Part shown: piece by piece, positions 7,356 to 16,751 of the stretch
Layout: each line of letters opens with the position of its first letter
Numbering within the stretch: position 1 is the first letter of the stretch
Origin: CAILZL01 sp050248275
Lineage (GTDB): Bacteria > Pseudomonadota > Gammaproteobacteria > Steroidobacterales > Steroidobacteraceae
DNA: 64,000 nucleotides
Reading direction: 5' to 3'
Assembly: GCA_050248275.1 (NCBI GenBank)
Contig: JBFWSR010000013.1
Location: forward strand, 36,807 to 100,806
Program-made: the position numbers and the translations under genes
Notes under the pieces: model-generated
Databases searched by the model: none
What the model saw: the letters and a program-made list of their open reading frames with translations, nothing else
What the model was told of the DNA's origin: nothing

Positions 7356-10241
7356 GTGAATACTGCGCCAGCTGGGGCCCAAGCTTTGTCATTGCGTGGT
7401 CTTTGTTGTTTCCGGACATTATTGGGTGCATTGCTGACCTTGGGTTTTGCATCGGTGGCCTGTGCACAGACATCAACCCCCACTGCCGAGCAGTTGCAGA
7501 TATTCAACAGTCTGGATTCTTCCCAGCAACAAGCCATTTTGCAGGCTTTGGGCACTCGCAGCGGCAATGTTTCGTCCGGCAGCCAATCGGGTGCCCAGGG
7601 GGGCAATAACGGCGGCCGTACTGGCGGCATGACAAATGCCCGGCGTACTGGCACTGCACATGATGATGCCTTCAAGATTCCGGTACTCAAGGCCGACGAC
7701 GTGATGCTGGTTGATCTGAGTTTTCCGCAGGCCGCGCCTACGGCTGCATCAGGTTCCGCTACTGTCGCTGCATCCGGGGCGGCAACAAATCAGGCGACAC
7801 AAACTGCTACCGTTTCGCGTGTTGCGGATGCGGACGCTCCATTGAGCGAGTCGGAAAAGCGCAAGTTGCTTGCATTGATTGAGCTGGTGCGTTCAAAAAA
7901 TCCTTATACGCTGACGCATGATGGATCATTGGTGTTGCCGGGTTTTGTGCCCATCTCGTTGCTGGGACTGACCGTAGATCAGGCTGCTGCACGCATTGCG
8001 GCCGAGCCGGCGTTTGCGCAACTGCAACTCAAGCTCAGTCTTTTGCCATTGCAAAAATCGGGCGCTGCCGGCCTCAAGCCTTTTGGCTATGACCTGTTCA
8101 ATGAAGCGCCGTCGACTTTCGCGCCGGTCACTGATGTCCCGGTACCGACCGACTATGTGGTTGGTCCCGGGGATGAGTTGAATGTTCAGTTGTATGGCAG
8201 TCAAAACCGTACGCTCAGACTGGTGGTCGGTCGCGATGGTCGTATCAGCTTTCCGGAACTCGGTCCGATCAGTGTGGGAGGGCAGAGTTTTTCAACTGTG
8301 CAATCCGAGCTGGAGGCGCGCGTCAACCGTCAGATGATTGGCGTGCGAGCCAGCGTTTCCATGGGTGAGACGCGCTCCATACGGATATTTGTGCTCGGCG
8401 AGGCGAATTTTCCCGGTTCATATACCGTCAGTGGCCTGTCTACCATGACGACCGCCTTGTTTGCCTCCGGCGGCGTCAAACCCATCGGTTCGCTGCGACG
8501 CATTCAACTCAAACGACAGGGTAATGTGGTTCGTACCCTGGATCTTTATGATTTATTACTGCAGGGCGATACCAGCAATGACGCCAAGCTGATGCCGGGA
8601 GATGTGATTTATATCCCCACGGTGGGAGCAACCGTTGCGGTGGATGGGGAAGTAAAGCGTCCGGCCATTTACGAGTTGAAAGGCAATCAAACCGCTGCGG
8701 ATGCCGTGCAACTGGCAGGCGGTCTCACCGCCGATGCGGATGGGCGCAAAGTCTCGCTTACCCGCATTGATGCCCAGCGGCAACGAGTGGTAATGGATGT
8801 TAATCTCAGCGCGCCCAACACGCGCGCACCGACTCTGCGTAATGGCGATGCAATTAGCGTGGCGCGTATACCGCCGACTCTGGAGTCGGGGATAACGGTG
8901 GAGGGGCATCTGTATGCGCCTCGGGTGGTGGCCTGGCGCGAAGGTTTGCATTTGACGGATGTCATTGGTTCGGTGGATGAACTCAAACCCAATGCCGACA
9001 TTCATTACGTGCTGATCCGCAGGGAGCTCGCTCCGGATCGCAATGTTGCGGTGTTGTCTGCCGATTTATCCAGGGCTCTGGCGGCGCCCGGTGGCGTTGC
9101 CGATCCTGTCTTGCAGCCGCGCGATCGTATTACCGTATTCGATTTTGAAAACGATCGTTCGCGCGTGATCAAGCCGATTCTGGATGAACTGCGTCTTCAG
9201 TCGCATGTGGATCGTCCCACGGAAGTGGTGCGCGTCGAGGGTCGAATCAAGGTTCCGGGCGAGTATCCTTTGGAACCGGGCATGCGTATCAGCGACTTGC
9301 TGCGTGCCGGCGGCAATCTGCAGGATGCTGCGTTTGTCGGTAGTGCTGAGTTGACCCGTTATGTGGAACATGATGGCAAACGCACTACGCAGATGATCAA
9401 TGTGGATCTGGCAGCGATCGCGCGTGGTGATACTGATGCCGACGTGGTATTGCAATCATCTGATCTGCTTAATATCAAGGAGGTTTCCCAATGGGGTGAA
9501 CATGAGCAGGTGGTTCTGCAGGGTGAGGTACGGTTTCCCGGAACCTATCCCATTCAGCGTGGCGAAACGTTGCGATCAGTGATTGCCCGGGCTGGTGGGC
9601 TTACGGACCTGGCATTTCCTGCGGGCAGCGTATTCACTCGTGAAGATCTGAAAGAACGCGAACAGCAGCAACTGGATTTGCTGACGACCCGCATGCAAAG
9701 CGACCTGGCCACGCTGGCGTTGCAGGGTGCGCAGGCCAATCAGGCGGGCTCCTCGCAAACCCTCGCGGTTGGTCAGCAGTTGCTGGCGCAGCTCAAGAGT
9801 TCCAAGGCTGTTGGCCGTCTGGTCATTGATCTGGATCGAGTGATTGCCAGCCAGCCAGGATCGGAAACCGATATCATCCTGCGCAATGGCGACACCTTGA
9901 TCGTTCCCAGACAGCGTCAGGAGGTGACTGTCATTGGGGAGGTGCAAACTGCTACTTCACATCTGTATCGCACCGGATTGTCACGCGATGACTACATCAG
10001 TCAAAGCGGCGGCATGACCCGCAAGGCCGACAGCAGGCAGATTTATGTGGTTCGTGCCAATGGTGGTGTGATGGCGCGCAACAGCAGCCGCTGGTTCCAG
10101 AATGGCGTAAGAATGCAACCGGGCGACACCATCGTTGTGCCGCTCGATACCGAACGCATGCCGGCTTTACCGCTGTGGCAGGCGGTGACGCAGATCGTCT
10201 ACAACATTGCCATTGCGGCGGCAGCGGTAAATTCGTTCTGA
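7356..10241 (+). CDS. Long multi-SLBB polysaccharide export protein (OtnA/WbfF-like)
   Basis: Predicted outer-membrane polysaccharide exporter of about 961 residues, much longer than Wza (about 380). A signal peptide ends near CAQ (around residue 38), followed by a Ser/Gly/Asn-rich linker. A polysaccharide-export domain lies around residues 262-330 (DYVVGPGDELNVQLYG). About six SLBB-type beta-grasp repeats follow, starting near residues 339, 426, 511, 622, 718 and 856, each with a VxGEV/VxGxx strand and a later AGG turn. The C-terminus is a hydrophobic helix, as in Wza-type pores. GTG at 7356 is preferred for its AAGGGG site. The architecture and the following wzz resemble the Vibrio cholerae O139 otnA-otnB pair. 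Confidence 0.88.
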   Translation: MNTAPAGAQALSLRGLCCFRTLLGALLTLGFASVACAQTSTPTAEQLQIFNSLDSSQQQAILQALGTRSGNVSSGSQSGAQGGNNGGRTGGMTNARRTGTAHDDAFKIPVLKADDVMLVDLSFPQAAPTAASGSATVAASGAATNQATQTATVSRVADADAPLSESEKRKLLALIELVRSKNPYTLTHDGSLVLPGFVPISLLGLTVDQAAARIAAEPAFAQLQLKLSLLPLQKSGAAGLKPFGYDLFNEAPSTFAPVTDVPVPTDYVVGPGDELNVQLYGSQNRTLRLVVGRDGRISFPELGPISVGGQSFSTVQSELEARVNRQMIGVRASVSMGETRSIRIFVLGEANFPGSYTVSGLSTMTTALFASGGVKPIGSLRRIQLKRQGNVVRTLDLYDLLLQGDTSNDAKLMPGDVIYIPTVGATVAVDGEVKRPAIYELKGNQTAADAVQLAGGLTADADGRKVSLTRIDAQRQRVVMDVNLSAPNTRAPTLRNGDAISVARIPPTLESGITVEGHLYAPRVVAWREGLHLTDVIGSVDELKPNADIHYVLIRRELAPDRNVAVLSADLSRALAAPGGVADPVLQPRDRITVFDFENDRSRVIKPILDELRLQSHVDRPTEVVRVEGRIKVPGEYPLEPGMRISDLLRAGGNLQDAAFVGSAELTRYVEHDGKRTTQMINVDLAAIARGDTDADVVLQSSDLLNIKEVSQWGEHEQVVLQGEVRFPGTYPIQRGETLRSVIARAGGLTDLAFPAGSVFTREDLKEREQQQLDLLTTRMQSDLATLALQGAQANQAGSSQTLAVGQQLLAQLKSSKAVGRLVIDLDRVIASQPGSETDIILRNGDTLIVPRQRQEVTVIGEVQTATSHLYRTGLSRDDYISQSGGMTRKADSRQIYVVRANGGVMARNSSRWFQNGVRMQPGDTIVVPLDTERMPALPLWQAVTQIVYNIAIAAAAVNSF

Positions 10242-10260
10242 TCGCCGGTGGGACTGGACA

Positions 10261-11160
10261 GTGAATATAGACACAGAAAATTGGGATGAAGAAAGTTCAA
10301 TAGACTTGCGTGAGTTGTTTGTCAGATTCTGGCAAAAGCGCTGGTGGATTATTAGCAGTGTAGTTGTATGCGCGACTGCTTTCACAGTTGCCGCGTTCAC
10401 CATTACGCCAGTCTATCGAGTTACTGCTTTGTTGGTTCCTGTCAGCTCTGAGCGTGGATCAAACGGAATCTTGGGTGCGGCACTAGGCCAATTGGGAGGA
10501 CTGGCTTCTCTTGCGGGGATTGGTCTGAAGTCCGGGGATTCTGAAACGGAAGAGGCGCTGGCTGTGCTTCGATCGCGTCAGTTTACGGAGAGCTTCATAA
10601 GAGATAAGCAGCTTATGCCTGTGCTATTCCCCAAAAACTGGGATTCTGTCAGCAAAAAATGGAAAGTTGCAAACGAAGACCAGCCTACGTCAGCAAAAGC
10701 ATATAAATATTTTAACGAAACAATTCGTGCCATCTCGCAGGATAAAAAAACAGGTTTAATCGCTTTGCAGATCGATTGGAAGGATAGGAATGAAGCGGCA
10801 GTCTGGGCTAATGAGCTTGTGCAGCGGCTGAATGCTGAAATGCGTGCACGCGCAATAGCGAAAGCAGATGCTTCGGTAGGTTTTTTGCAGAAAGAACTTA
10901 TGAGTACTTCCGATGTGGGTACACGTGAAGCAATCAATCGTCTCATTGAAGCACAGATTAAACAGCGAATGCTTGCAAATGTTACGCAGGAGTATGCGTT
11001 TAGAGTCGTCGACAAGGCTCTGGCGCCAGATGCAGACGATCCAATATGGCCGAAGAAAATGTTGATGATTGTTTTTGGGCCGCTGTTTGGATTGATTCTG
11101 GGGGTGGTGGTTGTGTTTGCTTTCACTAATGTTCTTACGGGTAAGGAAAAAAATCAGTAA
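10261..11160 (+). CDS. Wzz-family chain length determinant (OtnB-like)
   Basis: Inner-membrane polysaccharide co-polymerase expected to set polymer length. The 299-residue protein has the standard topology: cytoplasmic N-terminus with the Wzz motif LRELFVRFWQKRWWI, TM1 at about 30-52, a periplasmic helical domain, and TM2 at about 265-290 followed by a short basic tail. There is no kinase domain, and no separate kinase is found nearby. It begins 19 bp after the exporter with a GTG. AT content rises here compared with the upstream rml genes, marking the edge of the variable part of locus I. Confidence 0.88.
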   Translation: MNIDTENWDEESSIDLRELFVRFWQKRWWIISSVVVCATAFTVAAFTITPVYRVTALLVPVSSERGSNGILGAALGQLGGLASLAGIGLKSGDSETEEALAVLRSRQFTESFIRDKQLMPVLFPKNWDSVSKKWKVANEDQPTSAKAYKYFNETIRAISQDKKTGLIALQIDWKDRNEAAVWANELVQRLNAEMRARAIAKADASVGFLQKELMSTSDVGTREAINRLIEAQIKQRMLANVTQEYAFRVVDKALAPDADDPIWPKKMLMIVFGPLFGLILGVVVVFAFTNVLTGKEKNQ

Positions 11161-11237
11161 AGCGCAAGAGTTCAGAGTCTGAGTTGATTTTGGCTCAGGT
11201 CATCCGGTTATCGCTTTTCAAAGCGGTCAGTTTGTTG

Positions 11238-12356
11238 TTATTTCTTTTTTAGGGTGGATGTTTTGTTTGCCGCTAGCCTGTAAATTTCTGCTGTTTTGGT
11301 GAAGGCAATGTCCCAGGAAAAACGTTGTGACTGCTTTAGTCCGCGGTTGATCCACTCTCTTCGATGCTCTAACGGCAATAGAGCGAGCAGGCAATCTTTT
11401 ATTCTGTGCGGTTCCGGTTTATCAACGAGCAGCGCCGCGTCGCCTGCAATTTCCGGGATGCTCGACGCGCGAACGGCAATAACGGGGCAGCCGCTGGCCA
11501 TTGCTTCCAGGACGGGCAGCCCAAATCCCTCATAGTCAGAGGGATACACCAGAGCCACGGCGTTGCGATAGAGATTCGCCAGATCGGTATCCGTGACGTT
11601 CTGTAACGATTGGTACCGTTCCGGCAGGATTGCGTTGAGGTGTCGCGTTTCACTTTCAGTGAGCGCGGGGCCTACGATTGTCAGCGTTAGTCGCTCAATT
11701 CCTGAAACCGCTGCCGCCGCAACGAAGAAATTCTTGTGGGCATCTCTTCTTCCGACAAAGGCTACGTAAGGCTTGCAATGCTGGTCTTGTCCGATTGATG
11801 GAAAATACTGAAACTCTTTACCAATGCCATGATGTACAACATGGCATCTCCTCTCATTAATATTTGGAAAGTAATGTAGAAGATCTTTTTTCGTGGAATC
11901 CGAAATGCAAATTATATGATCTGCGCGATTTACTGCTTTTTTCTTTTGAATGTGATGGACAAGTGTACGAAAGTTGTGCGGAAGTGTTTTTTCATAGATA
12001 AAGTCATGCACTGTACACACGGATGGCATTGTGCAACTCGGGTTCCTGTAGTAACTGCTATGCCAGATTCCATTGCGATACTGCTGTTCAACTGCCACAT
12101 CCATGTAGCGCCTCAATAGGCCGGAAGGGCATTTCGATAGCGTCGTCGTGTTCTTTGTTGAGGTGGCCAGATTCAATGTGCGTGCTGTGTATGCGTTTCT
12201 GGAATTTTCATTTGCAAGCAGGTGTACATGAAAGTCATCACTCAGATTCATCAAGCGGCTGGCAATTTCGTGCCAGTAGCGAGAGATGCCTCCGTCGCGT
12301 TGTAATTCAAAAATGATTGAATCCAAGACGATTGTTGGAAGAGTTGAATTTTGCAT
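11238..12356 (-). CDS. GT4-family glycosyltransferase
   Basis: Cytoplasmic retaining glycosyltransferase with the GT-B fold, 372 residues. Its C-terminal domain carries the GT4 nucleotide-sugar motif EGFGLPVLEAMASGCPVIAV, with the paired acidic residues seven apart, and the N-terminal domain has DGGISRYWHEIASRL, typical of mannosyl/rhamnosyl transferases of surface polysaccharides. It is convergent with wzz and codirectional with the Wzy-like gene. The DNA is AT-richer than the flanking genes. Donor sugar is not predictable. Confidence 0.85.
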   Translation of the reverse strand: MQNSTLPTIVLDSIIFELQRDGGISRYWHEIASRLMNLSDDFHVHLLANENSRNAYTARTLNLATSTKNTTTLSKCPSGLLRRYMDVAVEQQYRNGIWHSSYYRNPSCTMPSVCTVHDFIYEKTLPHNFRTLVHHIQKKKAVNRADHIICISDSTKKDLLHYFPNINERRCHVVHHGIGKEFQYFPSIGQDQHCKPYVAFVGRRDAHKNFFVAAAAVSGIERLTLTIVGPALTESETRHLNAILPERYQSLQNVTDTDLANLYRNAVALVYPSDYEGFGLPVLEAMASGCPVIAVRASSIPEIAGDAALLVDKPEPHRIKDCLLALLPLEHRREWINRGLKQSQRFSWDIAFTKTAEIYRLAANKTSTLKKK

Positions 12357-12456
12357 CTATGAGTGGGTTGGCTGTTGTGATGAGGTGGTTATTTGGATTA
12401 TCAGGATATGCAGACCGCTAATTTGGGCACTATGGCCGGTGGTAGTGAGGGGTGCG

Positions 12457-13878
12457 CTATGCAGTATGGGTGTTATTTATCGGTCTGGCATTTAATGAGC
12501 TAATCGGGGTTGCATAAGATGTCGATGAGCGGAAGTGAGGTTTCATTGTCCAGATGATTTCATATGCTAGCCAGATTGTAGGAATAAACCACAGAATATC
12601 CGCTGCAAAAATCAGGCACGAACCGAGTACGGCAATGATCATGTTTCGGGTCAATGCTACGTTTGTTCTCTGCGCTTTGGCGATCCGTATGGTTCTCAAT
12701 ACGAGCCATAAAAAGCTAAAGATAATGGGAATAGCTAATAACGAATACTGGGCAAAGAAGGCAAAATGTGCAGCATTGATTTCAGGCAGGCCGGGCGCTG
12801 TCCTGAGTGTGCTGCCGCTGTATCCAATGCCGAAAGGGTACTTTTCTATGTATTGAGAAAATGTACCGATGCTTCTCCCACCGCCCGTACTTTCGTCACC
12901 TACAAAGGCTAACTCCCAAATCTTGACGCCGACAGCAAAAAAAGCCTTCCAGTAAATGATTACAAATGTACTGATTGCAACTGCTAGTAGTACTATGCCA
13001 ATAGATGCATATCCATGCGTGAATTTTGATCTGAATAGCCAGATTGCTAACAGTCCAAAAGCCAGGAAAAAAGTCTGACTGGAAGAGGAAAAATTAATGC
13101 AGGCGACGAATATCAGCAAATAAAACGGAAGTCGCCATCGATATATCATCTGGCAGTACAGAAAGAATGGGAACAGCGGGGCCATGAATTTTCCAAAATG
13201 TCCGCGTTCAATTGAAACAGAGCCAAAGGTAGGGATGCCGATAAATCCGGCATCCAAAAATGTTCCGTAAGGAAATATCCCTGTAAATAACAAAACTACC
13301 CCTTGTAAAAGGTACATAGCAAGACCGAAAGTACCAGAGATGACCAGTGTTTTTAGCAGGAAGCCGATTCCTGTTCTCTGCTTTAGGGTATGGCTTACTA
13401 TTAAAAGATTTACCGCAAGCGTAAGAATTTTTAGATTGACAGCAGTTCTCGTAATTACCACTTTAGCGTCTGGATTCAGTTCTGGGTAAATAAAGGCTAC
13501 AAGCAGATTGTGTAGTGCACCAACCAAAAAAACTGCCAGCAATCCAAGAACGATTGGGCTTTTGGGTGAGAAAAGTGGCGATTGCCTGTTCCTTGTAATG
13601 GTGCTGACGGCTATCGAAAATATGCCAAAAATTTCGTTTATTTTAAGCCCTGCAAAGTCATAAGCAGGATTCGTGAAAATCGTAAGGGCAAAATATAAAG
13701 TTGCAGTTCGAAAGTGTAGTGGGTATTTTCGGGTTCTCAGAAAAGATATAGTTAACGCTATGATGAATACCCAGCCCAGAAAGAGATGAATCGCGCCTGT
13801 TTGCTGCCAATAGCCGCCTCCAATAAACTCTAAAAAGTTATTGAATGGGTATCGTGTCTCTTCGAGGTTGTCGAACAT
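12457..13878 (-). CDS. O-antigen polymerase-like membrane protein (putative Wzy)
   Basis: A 473-residue, very hydrophobic protein with about eleven predicted membrane segments and a longer periplasmic loop near residues 310-350 (around the motif GGGRSIGTFSQYIEKYPFGIGY). That arrangement, including the FGIGYS loop motif, is typical of O-antigen polymerase/ligase proteins. As the only such protein in locus I it is the best candidate for the Wzy polymerase. Sequence is divergent, as usual for Wzy, and ligase function cannot be excluded. The codons are AT-rich. Confidence 0.72.
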   Translation of the reverse strand: MFDNLEETRYPFNNFLEFIGGGYWQQTGAIHLFLGWVFIIALTISFLRTRKYPLHFRTATLYFALTIFTNPAYDFAGLKINEIFGIFSIAVSTITRNRQSPLFSPKSPIVLGLLAVFLVGALHNLLVAFIYPELNPDAKVVITRTAVNLKILTLAVNLLIVSHTLKQRTGIGFLLKTLVISGTFGLAMYLLQGVVLLFTGIFPYGTFLDAGFIGIPTFGSVSIERGHFGKFMAPLFPFFLYCQMIYRWRLPFYLLIFVACINFSSSSQTFFLAFGLLAIWLFRSKFTHGYASIGIVLLAVAISTFVIIYWKAFFAVGVKIWELAFVGDESTGGGRSIGTFSQYIEKYPFGIGYSGSTLRTAPGLPEINAAHFAFFAQYSLLAIPIIFSFLWLVLRTIRIAKAQRTNVALTRNMIIAVLGSCLIFAADILWFIPTIWLAYEIIWTMKPHFRSSTSYATPISSLNARPINNTHTA

Positions 13879-14357
13879 GTGGCTCCAGAGCGACCGTATT
13901 ACATAGAGCAGGATTTATACGGGAATTGATGACTAATTGGTAATGATGGTATTCGAAAGGAGGATTTTCAAAAAGATGAAATGGTTTTCATTCACTTGGG
14001 TCATCAGTGCGTACGAAAATTGGGATGAGGCTGCTGCTTATGCTTGCATTTACAGTAGTAATTAAGATTGCTGGCATGCTTCGTGGGTCGCGGTCAGTTA
14101 CAGGTAGAGCTATGGTAGGTACACCTACAATGACATGTTATTTCACCATGAAAGTCTGCCCTGTGCCCTGCACCAGTTCGAATAATTGATGCTCAAAACG
14201 ATCGTAGCTGACTATAATGCTAGCCGAGAGATATTCGCGCGAAATAGGCTGTTCAGGACTATGGTTGTAATGAAAGACGGTGAAATTGGGTTAGCGGTGC
14301 GTTGGTGTTGCCCGATAGTTGCCGGTATTCATTAGACTCCTTTACAAGACTAAGACC
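13879..14357. other. Intergenic region between divergent wzy-like and wzx-like genes
   Basis: About 480 bases without a convincing full-length gene. It should hold the promoters for the divergently read Wzy-like and Wzx-like genes. The only clear signal is a strong ribosome-binding site (AAAGGAGG, 13956-13963) in front of a 29-codon frame. A 60-codon frame at 14007-14189 has no family features. Confidence 0.5.
13976..14065 (+). CDS. Possible small ORF or gene remnant (29 codons)
   Basis: ATG at 13976 opens a 29-residue frame beginning MKWFSFTWVISAYENWDEAA and ending at TAA 14063-14065. An excellent Shine-Dalgarno sequence, AAAGGAGG, ends 12 bases upstream, somewhat farther than ideal. The peptide has a short hydrophobic start and then an acidic stretch, with no recognised domain. 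It may be a leader peptide, the stub of a lost glycosyl-transfer gene, or chance. Confidence 0.25.
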   Translation: MKWFSFTWVISAYENWDEAAAYACIYSSN

Positions 14358-15629
14358 ATGTCGACACTTGGTGCCTGGATCAACCGAGGCAAGACGGCAG
14401 GCTGGCCCATCGCCGAGCAATTTGCAGGGCCTTTATCCCAATTGGTGATGACGCCGTTCCTCCTGCATCACATGGAGGCGCATCAGTTTGCGCTGTGGGT
14501 GATCGCCCAGTCTTTGTTGGTGGCAGCTCCCACGCTTTCCTTCGGGCGCAGCATTGCCTTGATGTCGGTGGTTCCACGCTTCGACGGCATCGAACGAGGT
14601 GCGCGCACGCTATCCTTGGTTCGTTCTACGCTAGACCTTGTCTTGGTGCTAACGATGGCTATTGGTGCGATCACCTTGCTAGGAAATCTCGCGATTAGCC
14701 AGTTATGGCCTTGGCTTGCCGGAAGTAGCGTTTACTTGATCTTGGTCATCGGCTTCTTGGCACTGTCCGAGTGTGAGAGCATCTTGACCGCGTCGCTGAA
14801 GAGTCACCATGCATTTCCGCAGACTGCGAGCATCGAGATCACGGCCCGCATGCTACAGGTCGGTCTCGTGCTTTTGTTGTTTGGCGCGGATACCACTGTA
14901 GACAAGGTACTGGTATTAGCGATGCTTATTACGGCGATCAAGCTGACACTGAAAAAAATTGTTCTGAATCGCCTAATAGGCTCGCACACCATGCTGCTGG
15001 CGAAGAGTGACGATGAGCTTGTCCATCTGGGATTCTGGAGCTGGGTAAATGTGCTCTCGGGAGTTGCATTTTATTCCTTTGATCGCTGGGCAATCGAGTG
15101 GTACATGGGCAGCGTCGCGCTTGGCGCATATTCCGTGTGTAATCAACTGGCACAACTTACACATGCTGTGCCAGCCGCCGCCGCACAAATGCTGATTCCC
15201 TGGGCATCTGAGCGACGAATGGGCCTTGATTCCAAGCACAATGCCAAGCAAATGCGCCAAGTTGCCATCGTAAGCTCAATGTTCGCTTGCGCACCGTCCA
15301 TATCACTGCTTATATTTGCGCCAAATATCCTGTCAATTTGGATTTCTCCAGCATTTTCCGCCGAAAATTCCGTACTACTACGCCATTTGGCTTTTTTGTT
15401 CCTGCTCTTGGCTATGAATATTCCGTTTTTCGATATTTTAATTGGCCTGGGTCACGCACGATATGTGGCACTTCTCTCGCTGTTTGCCGGCTGTCTCTAT
15501 GTTGCGTGCACGATAATTGTTGCGCCAAAGAGCACCATCGGAATGGCTGACCTGAAAATTATCTATGCTGTCGCCAGCTTAATGTTGGTCTATAAACTAC
15601 TGCTTGTCCTCAGAAGGCCCAACTCCTGA
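14358..15629 (+). CDS. Wzx-type polysaccharide flippase
   Basis: Predicted inner-membrane transporter that flips lipid-linked repeat units to the periplasmic face. It has about 423 residues with roughly twelve membrane segments in the MATE/Wzx arrangement; the N-terminus (GPLSQLVMTPFLLHHM) and the central segment WSWVNVLSGVAFYSFDRWAI are typical of the polysaccharide-transporter family. ATG at 14358 is preferred over an upstream in-frame TTG (14319), because the extra 13 residues add only a short polar leader. It is translationally coupled to the FkbM gene by an overlap of one base (TGATG). Confidence 0.85.
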   Translation: MSTLGAWINRGKTAGWPIAEQFAGPLSQLVMTPFLLHHMEAHQFALWVIAQSLLVAAPTLSFGRSIALMSVVPRFDGIERGARTLSLVRSTLDLVLVLTMAIGAITLLGNLAISQLWPWLAGSSVYLILVIGFLALSECESILTASLKSHHAFPQTASIEITARMLQVGLVLLLFGADTTVDKVLVLAMLITAIKLTLKKIVLNRLIGSHTMLLAKSDDELVHLGFWSWVNVLSGVAFYSFDRWAIEWYMGSVALGAYSVCNQLAQLTHAVPAAAAQMLIPWASERRMGLDSKHNAKQMRQVAIVSSMFACAPSISLLIFAPNILSIWISPAFSAENSVLLRHLAFLFLLLAMNIPFFDILIGLGHARYVALLSLFAGCLYVACTIIVAPKSTIGMADLKIIYAVASLMLVYKLLLVLRRPNS

Positions 15630-16399
15630 TGAATCCCGTTCTTTCGCCAATTCGGAGTATGAAAAAAATATTACGAGAGACTGCGAACCGCTGGCTCGTC
15701 CCGCGTGGTATGGAGATTGTCCATCACCAGCTTGAGCGTTTGCCTGCAAAGCAGCTTATGCTCTCGTTACATCACTTCGATATTGACTTAATATTAGACG
15801 TTGGAGCTAATGTTGGCCAATTCGGGCAAGAGTTACTGATGCACAGATTTAACGGTGATATTGTTTCTATTGAGCCACTGCCTGATGCGCACGCCACACT
15901 GAAGGAAACTGCGAAACTATATCCACGTTGGACGGTTCTCGACCCGGTGGCTGCCGGAGCAGATCAACGAATGGTCGAGATTTCGATTGCTGGCAATTCG
16001 TATAGCAGTTCCGTTCTTGAAATGTTGGATACGCATATAGCGGCAGCTCCCAATTCAGCACCGATTGGGAAAATTAACGTCCAGCAAAAGACGCTGGACG
16101 ACATATTTTCTGGCATTCTGAGTGCGCGCCGTTCGGTGATGCTCAAGATTGATACGCAAGGGTACGAATTTCCCATTCTGCAGGGCGCTTCGCGTTGTTT
16201 AGAAAATGCTTCACTCGTACTTCTGGAGCTTTCACTCCAGAAGCTATATCGGGACCAAATGCTTTGGCTTGATCTTATTAACTATATGGCCGAGAAAGGC
16301 TTTTCGGTCTGGTCAATTCAGCCTGAGTTCTGTGATCCGAGAACTGGTCAAATGCTACAGGTAAACGGCCTATTTTATCGAACAACCGTTAGTCATTAG
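15629..16399 (+). CDS. FkbM-family methyltransferase
   Basis: A 256-residue SAM-dependent methyltransferase of the FkbM family, found in many surface-glycan loci where it caps or decorates sugars with O-methyl groups. The SAM-binding motif LILDVGANVGQFG, the acidic strand IVSIEPLPDA, and the FkbM-typical LKIDTQGYEFPILQGA are all present. Its ATG overlaps the last base of the flippase stop, so the two are co-translated. The sugar substrate is unknown. Confidence 0.88.
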   Translation: MNPVLSPIRSMKKILRETANRWLVPRGMEIVHHQLERLPAKQLMLSLHHFDIDLILDVGANVGQFGQELLMHRFNGDIVSIEPLPDAHATLKETAKLYPRWTVLDPVAAGADQRMVEISIAGNSYSSSVLEMLDTHIAAAPNSAPIGKINVQQKTLDDIFSGILSARRSVMLKIDTQGYEFPILQGASRCLENASLVLLELSLQKLYRDQMLWLDLINYMAEKGFSVWSIQPEFCDPRTGQMLQVNGLFYRTTVSH

Positions 16400-16424
16400 A
16401 AAAACCGGCGAGCGTCTCTGAAGC

Positions 16425-16751
16425 ATGATCACATCCGTGCGGAAGGCATGTTTAACAGATAAGGAAGCTCGCTCCGACCGATGTAAGTATGCTAGTCGTG
16501 ACGCTGCTGGAGCGGAGATTTGGCTGGTAACCATACTATGTTCATTAAGGCGGCAGGCCAAACAAGATACTATCTTCCACATGGATAAGCAGGCCAATAA
16601 TGTTTGTGCTTATGAGTTTTATGCCATGCACAAAAGTCAGGCATTGTCTTCATTCTCTGCGATATTAATAAGTACAGAACCCCAGTTGCTGCCCGGTATG
16701 GGTTTTGGCAACGACCATTTCCTGATTGTTATGCAAAAGGTCGGAGAATGA
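16425..16751 (+). CDS. Unrecognised ORF in a 350-bp gap, possibly spurious
   Basis: A 108-codon frame fills the gap between the FkbM gene and the next glycosyltransferase. The only support for coding is position: its stop overlaps the next start as ATGA (16748-16751), and the gap would otherwise be unusually large for this compact run. The composition (many Cys, Met, Arg and Ser, no hydrophobic pattern) is not convincing and no domain is recognised. The region may instead be decayed sequence left by exchange of genes. No other structure is seen in the gap. Confidence 0.25.
   Translation: MITSVRKACLTDKEARSDRCKYASRDAAGAEIWLVTILCSLRRQAKQDTIFHMDKQANNVCAYEFYAMHKSQALSSFSAILISTEPQLLPGMGFGNDHFLIVMQKVGE

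Noticed and set aside
14007..14189. 60-codon frame in the wzy-wzx gap
   Set aside because: No ribosome site, Met/Cys-rich, and overlaps the better supported 29-codon frame in another phase.
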